Of a stretch of DNA of 64,000 bases, positions 8,901 to 16,225 are shown piece after piece. The notes under the pieces are model-generated. The model saw only the letters and a list, made by a program, of their open reading frames with translations, had not been told where the DNA came from and ran no database searches. The position numbers and the translations under genes were made by a program. Origin of the DNA: JAXGYX01 sp040772065 (GTDB taxonomy: Bacteria; Bacillota; Clostridia; Saccharofermentanales; Fastidiosipilaceae); the NCBI GenBank assembly GCA_040772065.1, contig JAXGYX010000001.1, positions 2,251,420 through 2,315,419 on the forward strand. The letters run 5' to 3'. How positions within the stretch are numbered: position 1 is the stretch's first letter; every line of letters begins with the position of its first letter.

Positions 8901-11616
8901 CGGCCGCATTGCAACAGGTGAGTATGATGCAGTTATTATTGGTCATTCACAATTCGAAAAGATTCCCATGAGTAAGGAATATCAGGAGAAGCATATCAAT
9001 GACCAGATCGATGAAATCATCAATTATATCAATGATTACAAGTACGATAGGAATCAAAATTTTACCGTCAAGCAATTAGAAAAGACAAAGAAGAAACTTC
9101 AAACAAGGCTTGAAAAATTGACAGATGATTTTAAGAAAGATGATGTAATTACTTTTGAAGAACTAGGAGTTGATAAGCTTTTCATTGATGAGGCTCATAA
9201 CTATAAGAATCTCTTTCTTCATACTAAGATGAGAAATGTTGCTGGTATTGGTCAATCGGAAGCTTTTAAGTCTTCGGATATGTATATGAAATGCCGATAC
9301 ATGGATGAAATGACTGGTGGGAAAGGAATCGTCTTTGCCACTGGTACACCAGTTTCAAATTCTATGACAGAACTTTATACCATGCAGAGATACCTTCAAT
9401 TTGATGATTTAAAAAAGAATGGCTTAGAACACTTTGATTCATGGGCGGCGAACTTTGGTGAAACCGTCTCTGCTTTTGAGCTTTCACCAGAAGGTACAGG
9501 TTATCGAGTGAAGACAAGATTTTCTAAGTTCTTCAACCTTCCAGAACTCATGAGTATGTTTAAAGAAGTGGCAGATATTAAAACAGCAGATATGCTGAAT
9601 TTACCAACACCAGAAGCAAGGTTTGAAGTTCTTAAAACTATGCCATCAGAAGAACAGAAAGAAATTCTTGCTAGCCTTTCAGAACGTGCTGACAAGGTAA
9701 GAAATCGAAGTGTTGAGCCTGAAGAAGACAACATGCTTAAAATCACCAATGATGGCAAGAAACTCGCTTTAGACCAAAGACTGATTAATCCTCTGTTACC
9801 AGATAATCCTGACAGCAAAGTGAATGTATGTGTGAAGAATGTCTTTGCCATTTGGGATAAAACTTCTGAGGAACGTTCAACCCAGCTCCTGTTCTCGGAT
9901 ATGTCTACTCCCAAAGGTGATGGAGAGTTTAATATTTATGATGATGTTCGGGAGAAGCTTGTTAGCTTAGGAATTCCAAAAGAAGAAATAGCATTTATCC
10001 ATGAAGCGAATAGTGACAAGCAAAAGGATGAACTCTTTGCCAAAGTTAGAAGTGGTGAAGTTCGTATCTTGATGGGCTCTACGCAAAAGATGGGTGCCGG
10101 CACAAATGTTCAAAATAAGCTGATTGCACTTCACGATTTGGATGTGCCTTGGAGACCCTCTGACCTAGAGCAAAGGGCAGGAAGAATTGTGCGTCAAGGG
10201 AATGAAAACAAGGAGGTTAATATCTTTAGGTATGTCACCGAAAATACCTTTGACAGCTATTTGTGGCAGACCATCGAAAACAAGCAAAAGTTCATTTCAC
10301 AGATTATGACTTCTAAGACTCCCGTTCGTGTAGCTGAAGATGTTGATGAATCAAGCCTAAGCTATGCAGAAATTAAAGCTCTTGCGACAGGGAATCCTCT
10401 AATTAAAGAAAAGATGGACCTGGATAATGAAGTAACGAAGCTGAAAATGCTTGAAGCCAACTACAAGTCTAATCAATATCGACTGGAGGATAAAATCCTA
10501 AAGTCCTATCCAAATGAAATTGCAAGGCTTGAGAACTTGATTGAAAACATTAAACAAGACTTAGCGGTAGTAGAGCCAAAGGCGTTAGGTGAGGATAAAT
10601 TTACGTCTTTGACTCTTGATAATCATCGATACACAGATAAAAAAGAAGCTGGAGAAGCCTTATTAGAGTCGGTTAAGTCTGTTGGTATCAGAGATAGTAA
10701 AGTTATCGGAAAGTACCGTAATTTCGATTTAGAAGCGTCTTATGATAGCTTCCATAACCTATATAAGTTTACCTTGCAAGGTAAAGCCAAACATCAAGGA
10801 GAATTTGGTGTAAGTGCAGATGGTAATATCCAAAGGCTTGATAATGTCCTAGATAAGATGGGAGAAAGACTTCAGACTTTGCAAGATAAGTTAGAAGCAA
10901 CAAAAGATCAGTTAATCACAGCTAAAGTGGAGGTGGAGAAGCCTTTTGAAAAAGAAACTGAGCTGAAAGAAAAAGTCCTACGCCTTGCAGAACTGAATCG
11001 TATCTTGGATATGGGAGAAGTTGAGGAAAAAGTAAATGAATCGCCACTGCTAGAAGATGTGAAACGTATCATCATCGACTTCTGTAATGAAGAATATGAT
11101 GAGGAAAATAAGTATGAAGAATTCGATGCTTTATATCCTGATTTAAGACATGTAGGTATTGCCTACACGGAATCAGAAGATGGAAGGCATGAAATCCAGT
11201 ATGAGCTCGATTTAGAAAGTTATTCTTGGTCTCAGCTAGTAGATGGTGAGGTTATAAGTTCAGGTAGCTTTATGGAACAAGGAAATGAAGAAGTTGCCTT
11301 ACTAGACCTAAAACGCCATGTAGAGAGCATGACTTTCTCTGATATGGTATTTGTCAATGAGGAAGACCTAGAAGCTAAAATGAGGCTTAGAATCGATGAG
11401 AGTGGTACTTGGTATGATCCACTAGATAAAGATATGGACAATGATGGGGTTATTGATCGTTATGATGCTGATTTTAGAGATAGCAAGGTTGGAGATATTG
11501 GAGACCTAGAAAACTCACAAGAAAAAACATCAATCTTAAGCCAAATTAGAAGCTATCAATCTAGCGAGAAAAACGATGAGCAATCAGAAAAGAAGAACCA
11601 AGAAAAAGAGAGGTAG
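2995..11616 (+). CDS. Giant ArdC-like / N6-DNA-methylase / SNF2 helicase fusion protein
   Basis: A 2,873-residue protein. Residues 1-90 (NNWRYDF, FWRQNLNRTVMMGQKGIPI) resemble the ArdC-type single-strand-DNA-binding domain. Residues about 258-420 are a disordered S/G/E/R/N-rich linker. A Rossmann methylase follows, with LEPSMGVGAF near 1187 and the NPPF-like GNVPFG near 1250. A superfamily 2 helicase has VGAGKT near 1904, DEAH near 2065, TGTPVSNS, and QRAGRIVRQ near 2392. The C-terminus has a Ca-binding-like DxDxDG loop at 2811-2826 and a KTSIL tail. Start ATG follows GGAGG. Proteins of this architecture are common in Bacillota ICEs and are thought to protect or process transferred DNA. The linker is the alternate-frame reading of a TnpV-like gene (see 3767-4201). 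Confidence 0.88.
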   Translation: MRINDFQHQIELIKQEVLNDDRNYVQLLQTMGNNWRYDFINQLSIYDKNPGATACAKFDFWRQNLNRTVMMGQKGIPIIEDYGYYQKVDHIFDVEQTISKNKEVNEVRIWKFKEEDQEIISNMILMEGQEVTGDLRGDFNTLIRLKSENIFSSLMNDLRIQEEDQGAFRKFLEQSALVSFSTRLGISVEVDSIAFQKGLERLDGISLMQVGDELTRLNKEILEELITKSNEKMKNRLLTNVRAAEYNKSNDKEGGLDNVFRRDTNDRLNEDGRVLRSGNNAGDSRENQGENTESARREQGLHREISQSDIRSDEARVSSRERESGTVGTSDRPILREEISATSHGNTGKSHSNDEGRETENDGSLGLEGGDEDRKATGIRGANEQSDFELEGDHHQGSSRSLENQEGNEGEEVEQSASFSFYSKDNPDELMPNEILDNIPKLYGQEDTPLLDQVVHAAYVIPLRSNWTWYLTEYDEASGDAFGLVAGIEPELGYFNLNELKSLGAQRLILEDFPKTYRELLDTELSKQLTSDELISVFGSEVFSNNLEAESIEEKVAVKVGNEFVLVSSYDISHIKIEKTNSEIQMDETTYPLYRGVTFEESQKVDELIDSGLFTSYTINDFMVKDTQLPKLSYEETDEGLDVFYSNRNAEDGKLVAQIDGESSSYNWIDESFARKDIYQEVSKEWWNNFRPKFWQKQDEKLAEYDLGFYSMGNGYVVGNKLEEDRGTGDYKKLALIEANRNIIFYEENLPSEIVGEIKFVAYTSDDRISETQSDSNVFITHGPIDISNLNDEQKEQIKKGLETLSLDQVLSYSKSGIPSWQMEQTRWSLEKGISIEQSNALAGSKLDVSDFNILRSYVEAGISIEQINELSQGFLTTLELIAKGNEMLELNKTNKEIVEPDKTNEQIALDLENEVLTPDLKVGQLVYYDHEAYTVRREAALNPITKKYDLWISPVDEKNLTVPIVSFENETELFEKIQLERPTFLIGDEVLYKEKAWTITGFDGVGDLKTVTIKDHEGFLGGFITGSEVVIYRKESDLDSILKPIHEDELVADVEADIITQKLVASNYHMSTDVFQEDLTPSERLENNKKALETLFILEKENRNATPEEQEILSRYVGWGGLADTFDENKGGQWQGIREFLKENLTTKEYDSAKESTLTSFYTPPQVIEEVYSALSQMGFKTGNVLEPSMGVGAFVGSLPDSMKDSKVYGVELDSISGRIARKLYPESDIQIKGFEETNFSNNFFDIAIGNVPFGDFKVNDREYDKNNFLIHDYFFAKTLDKVRNGGVIAFITSSGTLDKKDESVRRYLAARAEFIGAIRLPNTTFKGQAGTEVTSDIIFLKKRDSIRDRDEPWIHLGSDEKGLNYNQYFVENPEMILGKMTEESGPFGNRVVCIPNEVDFKVQLQNAVEKIASENHYEEIELDVDEKVMLPATDDIKNFSYTIIDNQVYFRENSILIQKEVTDKNKEKIGDYLKVTEALKDVIEAQMQGTSDEVIENKQVVLNEIYDAFSKKHGYLNSLSNTRALKEDSNFPLVSSIEVLDDEENFKAKGDIFSKRTIIKAQSIDHVDTSLEALVLSISQRGRVDFDYMSELTGKDKETLIQELHGEIYLDIQEFDQFGNNKPFQNVLDDAEYRFNYVTADEYLSGNIREKLGVIKEYESHVSKLLSKRSYFQGGERFEIDEKEAQVLEKEYMALQHQHQKLEEVMPERLTASDINVRLGATWIPSKDVEHFMFEILKTPGYNRWDIKVKFSPMTSEWNVEGKSVDRGNDLAELTFGTSRVNAYKLIEDALNLKETKVFDQVINPDGSKSSVLNKKETLLAGQKQELLKEEFKNWIFQEPDRRNRLENMYNERFNSIRNREYDGSNLSFEGMNTKIDLREHQRNAIARSLYGGNTLLAHVVGAGKTYEMVASAMESKRLGMCSKSLFVVPNHLTSQIGREFMQLYPGANIMVADKKDFEPKKRKRLIGRIATGEYDAVIIGHSQFEKIPMSKEYQEKHINDQIDEIINYINDYKYDRNQNFTVKQLEKTKKKLQTRLEKLTDDFKKDDVITFEELGVDKLFIDEAHNYKNLFLHTKMRNVAGIGQSEAFKSSDMYMKCRYMDEMTGGKGIVFATGTPVSNSMTELYTMQRYLQFDDLKKNGLEHFDSWAANFGETVSAFELSPEGTGYRVKTRFSKFFNLPELMSMFKEVADIKTADMLNLPTPEARFEVLKTMPSEEQKEILASLSERADKVRNRSVEPEEDNMLKITNDGKKLALDQRLINPLLPDNPDSKVNVCVKNVFAIWDKTSEERSTQLLFSDMSTPKGDGEFNIYDDVREKLVSLGIPKEEIAFIHEANSDKQKDELFAKVRSGEVRILMGSTQKMGAGTNVQNKLIALHDLDVPWRPSDLEQRAGRIVRQGNENKEVNIFRYVTENTFDSYLWQTIENKQKFISQIMTSKTPVRVAEDVDESSLSYAEIKALATGNPLIKEKMDLDNEVTKLKMLEANYKSNQYRLEDKILKSYPNEIARLENLIENIKQDLAVVEPKALGEDKFTSLTLDNHRYTDKKEAGEALLESVKSVGIRDSKVIGKYRNFDLEASYDSFHNLYKFTLQGKAKHQGEFGVSADGNIQRLDNVLDKMGERLQTLQDKLEATKDQLITAKVEVEKPFEKETELKEKVLRLAELNRILDMGEVEEKVNESPLLEDVKRIIIDFCNEEYDEENKYEEFDALYPDLRHVGIAYTESEDGRHEIQYELDLESYSWSQLVDGEVISSGSFMEQGNEEVALLDLKRHVESMTFSDMVFVNEEDLEAKMRLRIDESGTWYDPLDKDMDNDGVIDRYDADFRDSKVGDIGDLENSQEKTSILSQIRSYQSSEKNDEQSEKKNQEKER
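3752..3758 (+). promoter_or_regulatory. Shine-Dalgarno for the internal overlapping gene
   Basis: A perfect AAGGAGG lies 8 bases upstream of the ATG at 3767, inside the giant gene and out of its frame. The giant frame reads this stretch as KEGGLDN. A match this good with ideal spacing is the main evidence that 3767-4201 is translated. Confidence 0.75.
3767..4201 (+). CDS. TnpV-like protein encoded in an alternate frame inside the giant gene
   Basis: A 144-residue frame lying wholly within the giant gene, in a different + frame. The product is a compact helical protein rich in Met, Glu and Leu. Its C-terminal half recalls the TnpV family (transposon-encoded protein of Tn4451 and related elements): MRLEFLAES matches the family's RHLEYL region, LVPHLMETQERA its helix, and EGQMNNLISSLKEII the hallmark GRMNNI segment. 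A perfect ribosome-binding site precedes it and a terminator-like hairpin follows the stop. The giant protein in the same bases is low-complexity polar linker. I infer that this frame is ancestral and that fusion of flanking genes read through it. The function of TnpV proteins is not established. Confidence 0.65.
   Translation: MYFEEIPMIDLTRTDEFSDLATTQEIAERIKGKTLNQLEENKDFIERYPNPIYAAMRLEFLAESENQEQWELLTDLYYEKKLVPHLMETQERAIRMMRVEKPRMMEAWGLREEMKTEKPQEYEGQMNNLISSLKEIIIKEVVEA
4228..4260 (+). terminator. Terminator-like hairpin inside the giant gene, just after the TnpV-like frame
   Basis: GAAGTCG (4228-4234) pairs with CGGCTTC (4241-4247) around a six-base loop, giving seven pairs with one G-U, and is followed by TTTTTCTTTTT. 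It lies 27 bases after the stop of the overlapping gene. In the giant frame the T-rich tract is read as SFSF. It may attenuate the giant mRNA or be a relic of an independent cistron. Confidence 0.55.
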
Positions 11617-11632
11617 CCAATGTGCTACCTCT
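11609..11632 (+). promoter_or_regulatory. Intercistronic hairpin
   Basis: AGAGGTAGC and GCTACCTCT form a perfect nine-base stem with a six-base loop, and the stop codon of the giant gene lies in the left arm. No T run follows, so it is more likely an mRNA stability or processing hairpin than a terminator. It separates the giant gene from the SSB gene. Confidence 0.45.
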
Positions 11633-11662
11633 TAATCATTTAACACACAGGAGGAATAGAAA

Positions 11663-12328
11663 ATGAATTTTGACGAAACTAAACAAATGATTAATCAGAT
11701 GATGGATGAGAATTATAAGGATTTTATAAAAGCTTTGGTGAGTGTTGAAAAAGGAATTAACGATAACCAAGCCTTGGATGTTGTGTACGAGGACTTTATG
11801 GCAAGTGATAATGGAAGCTTACTTCATGAGGACTTTGATTATTCGGTTGAAAGCCTTAGAGAACAAGGGAAATTAAAACAATCCGATGCCGTTGAAGTAG
11901 ATCAAGATGATTTAGTGAATATTGTCGGGAATGTTGTTGGTGAGATTGAGGTTGTAGATAGAGAAAATAAAGATGGTACAGCCTTTAAGGTTGTTAATTT
12001 CTCAGTCGTTTCAAAAGATGATGATGGTAATAAAACTTATACAAACTGCTCGGCATACGGAGAAAAAGGAGAAATACCAAAAGACTTCAAACAAGGTGAT
12101 TTTGTAAAACTGTTTGGTCAACTAAGAACTTCAGTTGATGAGAATGGTAAGGAACACTCTAATGTTCGTATCCTATCATCGAAGCTGTTAAAGAGTCGTG
12201 AACAGATGAATGAGAAAAACGAAAAGCAAGAAAAGAAAACTTCTATTCTAGGAGCAATCAAAGATTACAAACAGAATGAGAAGAGTAACGACTTAGCAAA
12301 GAAAGAAAATAAAGGACAAGAAAGATAA
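11663..12328 (+). CDS. Single-stranded-DNA-binding (OB-fold) protein of the ICE
   Basis: A 221-residue protein. Residues about 1-85 form an acidic N-terminal extension. Residues about 88-175 look like an SSB-type OB fold (VGNVVGEIEVVDREN, FSVVSKDDDG, YGEKGEIPKDF, GDFVKLFGQLRTSVDENGKE). The last 35 residues (KKTSILGAIKDY and a K/E/N-rich tail) closely resemble the C-terminus of the giant helicase. The start ATG follows AGGAGG. SSB-like proteins commonly accompany ICE transfer genes and coat the transferred strand; the OB assignment is by pattern and is moderately sure. A strong terminator ends the transcript. Confidence 0.75.
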   Translation: MNFDETKQMINQMMDENYKDFIKALVSVEKGINDNQALDVVYEDFMASDNGSLLHEDFDYSVESLREQGKLKQSDAVEVDQDDLVNIVGNVVGEIEVVDRENKDGTAFKVVNFSVVSKDDDGNKTYTNCSAYGEKGEIPKDFKQGDFVKLFGQLRTSVDENGKEHSNVRILSSKLLKSREQMNEKNEKQEKKTSILGAIKDYKQNEKSNDLAKKENKGQER

Positions 12329-12335
12329 CGAATCG

Positions 12336-12370
12336 GTCGGTGTGGTCTTAGGACTTCACCGGCTTTTTTT
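12336..12370 (+). terminator. Rho-independent terminator after SSB gene
   Basis: GTCGGTG (12336-12342) pairs with CACCGGC (12357-12363) and is followed by seven T. It separates the ICE backbone operon from the defence operon. Confidence 0.8.
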
Positions 12371-12410
12371 GTTTTGTTGACAAATTTATATTTAATATTA
12401 CGAACTTATA

Positions 12411-12419
12411 TGATATAAT
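12411..12419 (+). promoter_or_regulatory. Extended -10 promoter of the defence operon
   Basis: TGATATAAT fits an extended -10 element (TGnTATAAT), about 44 bases before the XRE start codon. No good -35 box lies at 17 bases; the TTGACA at 12377 is 31 bases away, too far. It is the only promoter-like signal before the XRE-hsdMSR-thsAB run. Confidence 0.55.
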
Positions 12420-12462
12420 CTAATAGAATAACTTCATGAAAGCGAAAGTTTGAGGTGTATAT

Positions 12463-12681
12463 ATGAAAGTGAATTATAACGGATTATGGAAACTGTTAAT
12501 AGATAAAGGTATGAATAAAAAAGATTTGCATGAGTCTATTGGAATAGCACCAGCTACTATTGCAAAAATGGGGCGTGGTGAATTTGTAAGCATGGAAGTT
12601 CTATACAGAATTGCAACGAGCTTAAATGCTGATTTTGGAGACTTGGTAGCTGTAAATAGAAAAGATGAGGAGAATAAATAA
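12463..12681 (+). CDS. XRE/Cro-family small helix-turn-helix regulator
   Basis: A 72-residue protein that is almost entirely a helix-turn-helix domain (NKKDLHESIGIAPATIAKM, then VSMEVLYRIATSL), of the type that often precedes type I restriction operons on mobile elements. GAGGTG lies upstream of its ATG. The stop overlaps the HsdM start as TAATG, so the two are translationally coupled. It probably controls the operon, delaying restriction until methylation is established after transfer, but that role is inferred from position. DNA binding is well supported by the fold pattern. Confidence 0.85.
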   Translation: MKVNYNGLWKLLIDKGMNKKDLHESIGIAPATIAKMGRGEFVSMEVLYRIATSLNADFGDLVAVNRKDEENK

Positions 12682-14852
12682 TGAGTCTAAACAAAGGATT
12701 AAGTACTGTAGAACACAATAGATTGGTGAGTTTCATTTGGTCGGTTGCCGATGATTGTTTACGTGATGTATATGTGAGAGGAAAGTACAGAGACGTTATT
12801 CTCCCAATGACAGTAATTAGAAGATTGGATTCTGTATTAGAACCAACAAAAAAACAAGTTTTAGAAACCAAAAAAATGTTAGATGAAAATGGCGTTTTAA
12901 ATCAAGGCGTAGCATTATCAGGTATTGCAGGTCAGTCTTTTTATAATACTTCTGAATTCACCTTGAAAGAACTTCTAAATTCAACTAGTAATCAGAATAT
13001 GAGAAAGAATTTTGAAAGTTATTTGGATGGATTTTCTGACAATGTAAAAGAAATCCTTCAAAAGTTCAAGTTTCATACTCAGATTACAACAATGTCTGAA
13101 GCTGGAATTCTTGGTTCAGTCATCGAAAAATTTACTTCTAATAACATTAATCTAAGCCCTTATGAAGTGGTAGATGATAATGGAAAAGTATTGCACAAAG
13201 GTTTAGATAACCATGCAATGGGAACTCTTTTTGAAGAACTCATTAGGAAATTTAATGAAGAAAATAATGAAGAGGCTGGAGAACACTTTACACCTAGAGA
13301 CGTAGTTGAATTGATGGCAGATTTAGCAATTCTTCCAGTTATGGATAAAATAAAGGATTCAACCTATACAATCTATGATGGTGCAGCTGGAACTTTAGGT
13401 ATGGGAACAGTCGCAGCAGAAAAACTGGAAAGCATTGCATCACAAAAAGGAAAAACTGTATCAACCCATATATTTGGTCAAGAAGTGAACCCCGAGACAT
13501 ATGCTATTGCCAAAGCAGATATTTTAATTAAAGGTGAAGGAACAGAAAGCGACCATGTTTATTATGGTTCAACTTTATCGGATGATCAAGCTTACGACAA
13601 GAGCTTTGATTTTATGCTTTCAAATCCACCATATGGTAAATCATGGAAGGTTGATAAAGAAAAAATGGGTGGAGATAGTATTTCAGACCCAAGATTCATT
13701 ATGAACTATGGAGAAAACCCCGAGTATTCCATGTTACCAAGAGTGAGTGATGGACAGCTGCTTTTCCTTCTAAATAATATTTCAAAAATGAAAAATACTG
13801 ATATGGGAAGTAGAATCTTAGAGGTTCATAATGGCTCTGCACTCTTCACTGGAGATGCTGAAGGTGGCGAAAGTAATGCGAGACGCTATATGCTTGAATC
13901 AGATTTGATAGAAGCAATTATTCAGTTACCAGAGAATATTTTTTATAACACTGGAATAACTACTTATATTTGGATTCTAAGTAATCGTAAAGAAGAAAGA
14001 AGAAAAGGTAAGATTCAACTCATTGATGCTTCTTCAATGAAGAAATCTCTTAGAAAAAATATGGGAAAGAAAAATTGTGAACTATCCACGGAGGATAAGG
14101 AAACAATTATTTCATTGTATTCTAATTTTGAGGAAAATGAGTACAGCAAGATTTTTAGTAATGAGGATTTTGGTTACTATAAAATTACTATTGAAAGGCC
14201 GTTAAGAATTAAGGTTAGTGTTGCTGAAGAAAAACTTGAGAAATTAAAGCTTCTAATGGAAACTTTAGGAGTTTTTGATGAAGAGGTTACTGATTCAAAG
14301 ATAAAAAAAGCTGAACAAAATGGATTAAAGCAAACGAAAGCTTCGAAGGCGGAAGTAAAGAACACAGAGAAGATGATTGCTTATTATGAAGTGTTAAAAA
14401 GTCTGAAAAACTCTGATGACTATTTAGACTATGTATCCTTTGAAAAAGAATTCAATAAAAGAGCCAAGGGCAAAGGCTTAAAACAATTAACCTTATCTAA
14501 ATTCTCGTCTACTGGATTGTTTGATATGTTTTCAGAAAAAGATGAGAATGCTGAACCCATAAAGAAGTCGAATGGCGAATTTGAATCGGATGCGGATTTG
14601 AGAGATACAGAAATTGTGCCATTATTATTTGAAGGTGGTATCGAAGAGTTCTTTAATCAGGAGGTTTTACCCTATCACAATGATGCATGGATTGATTATG
14701 ATGTTACAAAAATCGGTTATGAAATCAATTTTATGAAATACTTTTATAAACCAAAACAACTAGATAGTGTAGAAGTCATTGTCAATAGAATTATGGAACT
14801 TGAGAAAGAATCAGATGGTATGATGGCAAAAATTCTGGAGGGCTTGCAATGA
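12681..14852 (+). CDS. hsdM: Type I restriction-modification methyltransferase subunit
   Basis: HsdM methylates adenine in the bipartite site recognised by HsdS, and is also needed for the restriction complex. It has 723 residues. The N-terminal HsdM helical domain (VADDCLRDVYVRGKYRDVILPM) is followed by the AdoMet motif YDGAAGTLGMG, the catalytic SNPPYGKSW with the Asn near residue 315, and a C-terminal helical region that contacts HsdS. It is longer than classic HsdM (about 500-550), matching the long subfamily. It overlaps the regulator by one base and HsdS by four (ATGA). No frameshift is seen. Confidence 0.94.
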   Translation: MSLNKGLSTVEHNRLVSFIWSVADDCLRDVYVRGKYRDVILPMTVIRRLDSVLEPTKKQVLETKKMLDENGVLNQGVALSGIAGQSFYNTSEFTLKELLNSTSNQNMRKNFESYLDGFSDNVKEILQKFKFHTQITTMSEAGILGSVIEKFTSNNINLSPYEVVDDNGKVLHKGLDNHAMGTLFEELIRKFNEENNEEAGEHFTPRDVVELMADLAILPVMDKIKDSTYTIYDGAAGTLGMGTVAAEKLESIASQKGKTVSTHIFGQEVNPETYAIAKADILIKGEGTESDHVYYGSTLSDDQAYDKSFDFMLSNPPYGKSWKVDKEKMGGDSISDPRFIMNYGENPEYSMLPRVSDGQLLFLLNNISKMKNTDMGSRILEVHNGSALFTGDAEGGESNARRYMLESDLIEAIIQLPENIFYNTGITTYIWILSNRKEERRKGKIQLIDASSMKKSLRKNMGKKNCELSTEDKETIISLYSNFEENEYSKIFSNEDFGYYKITIERPLRIKVSVAEEKLEKLKLLMETLGVFDEEVTDSKIKKAEQNGLKQTKASKAEVKNTEKMIAYYEVLKSLKNSDDYLDYVSFEKEFNKRAKGKGLKQLTLSKFSSTGLFDMFSEKDENAEPIKKSNGEFESDADLRDTEIVPLLFEGGIEEFFNQEVLPYHNDAWIDYDVTKIGYEINFMKYFYKPKQLDSVEVIVNRIMELEKESDGMMAKILEGLQ

Positions 14853-16225
14853 TTTATGAGAAATATAAAAAAATAGAGTCCTCTTGGTTAAAAGCAGTTC
14901 CCAGTCACTGGGAGATAAGAAGAATAGCCAGTGTTTTTGAGCAACGTAAAGAAAGAAACAAGCCAATAAAAACTGAAGAAATACTTTCTCTTAGTGCAAA
15001 ATACGGAGTTAGCCTATATTCTGAACGAAAAGAAAAAGGTGGCAATAAACCAAAAGAGGATATTTCCAATTACAACATATGCCATGAAGGAGATATTCTT
15101 GTTAATTGTATGAATATAGTGGCGGGTTCTGTGGGCATGTCCCAATATTATGGGGCAATTAGTCCAGTTTATTATGCTCTCAAAATTATTGATGATAACT
15201 CTGATAAAAGATACATGGAGTATGTTTTCAGAAATTATGATTTCCAAAGAAGCTTAGTTGGAACTGGTAAAGGTATTCAAATGTCGGAAAGTGATGATGG
15301 AAGACTTTTTACCGTAAGGATGCGTATTGCATATGACAGTTTGAAAGTTCAAAACATACCAATTCCACCACTGAAAGAACAAGAACAAATAGCTAATTTT
15401 CTGAATTGGAAAACTAATGTGATAGATAAAACTATCGAAATAGAACAGAAAAAAATAAACGCTGCTAAGAATTTGAAAAAATCAGTTCTACAAGAAGTAA
15501 TAATGAAAGAAAAGTCTGGTGAAAATTATAAAAATTCGGGATTATTGTGGATTGAAAAAATCCCAACAACTTGGGAAGTTAAGAAGGTTAAGCAATTATT
15601 AGAAAAAAAAGCAGAAGTGGCAACTTATGAAGATGAAACTGTTATTTGTTCCAATCATGGCTACTCTTTTCTGAGGGGAGAACAAAAAATAGGTTTATCA
15701 TCAGACGATATTAACATGTACCAGAAGGTTTCAAAGGGACAAATTATGGTACATGGTATGGATACGTGGCACGGGGCTATATGTATTTCTAGTCATGATG
15801 GAAAATGTACGAAGGTTGTGCATGTATGCGAATCCAAAGAAAACTATGAATATATTGTTTATTATTTAAGGCTTTTAGCCTTTATAGGGATGTACAAACC
15901 ATACTCAGACGGAGTTAGACAAAATACAAGTGACTTTAGGAGTTGGAGCAAACTAGGGACGATAGATGTACTATTACCGCCAAGAAAAGAACAGGATGAG
16001 ATTGTCAGAAGAATTAAGGATGTAGAGAAGGTATGTGACAATATTATAATTTCAGCAAAAAAAATAATAGAAGAAAATACATTGTTAAAACAGTCAATTA
16101 TATCCGAAGTTGTGACCGGACAAATAGACATAAGAAATATTGATATTCCAGAGTATGAAAAGGTCGAGAGTGTTTTTGAAGAAGACGAAGATCAAGTAGA
16201 AGGAGGAGAAGACGAATGGGATTAA
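14849..16225 (+). CDS. hsdS: Type I restriction-modification specificity subunit
   Basis: HsdS supplies target recognition for both methylation and restriction. Its 458 residues hold two half-subunits. Target-recognition domain 1 starts after the SHWEIRRI motif; a central conserved helix (IPPLKEQEQIANFLNWKT, near 172) follows. Domain 2 starts at TTWEVKKVKQLL (near 238), followed by the second conserved helix (PPRKEQDEIVRRI, near 376). Both halves are complete, so a bipartite target is expected; the sequence recognised cannot be read off. The C-terminus is acidic. It overlaps HsdM by four bases and HsdR by ten. Recognition domains are the fastest-changing part of such loci. Confidence 0.93.
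   Translation: MIYEKYKKIESSWLKAVPSHWEIRRIASVFEQRKERNKPIKTEEILSLSAKYGVSLYSERKEKGGNKPKEDISNYNICHEGDILVNCMNIVAGSVGMSQYYGAISPVYYALKIIDDNSDKRYMEYVFRNYDFQRSLVGTGKGIQMSESDDGRLFTVRMRIAYDSLKVQNIPIPPLKEQEQIANFLNWKTNVIDKTIEIEQKKINAAKNLKKSVLQEVIMKEKSGENYKNSGLLWIEKIPTTWEVKKVKQLLEKKAEVATYEDETVICSNHGYSFLRGEQKIGLSSDDINMYQKVSKGQIMVHGMDTWHGAICISSHDGKCTKVVHVCESKENYEYIVYYLRLLAFIGMYKPYSDGVRQNTSDFRSWSKLGTIDVLLPPRKEQDEIVRRIKDVEKVCDNIIISAKKIIEENTLLKQSIISEVVTGQIDIRNIDIPEYEKVESVFEEDEDQVEGGEDEWD

Noticed and set aside
9501..9914. 137-codon frame on the minus strand inside the giant gene
   Set aside because: It is opposite the conserved helicase domain, is Ser/Leu-rich as typical of antisense shadows, and has no ribosome-binding site.
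12377..12419. TTGACA with TATAAT as a standard promoter
   Set aside because: The spacing is 31 bases, too long for sigma-70; the extended -10 alone is the better reading.
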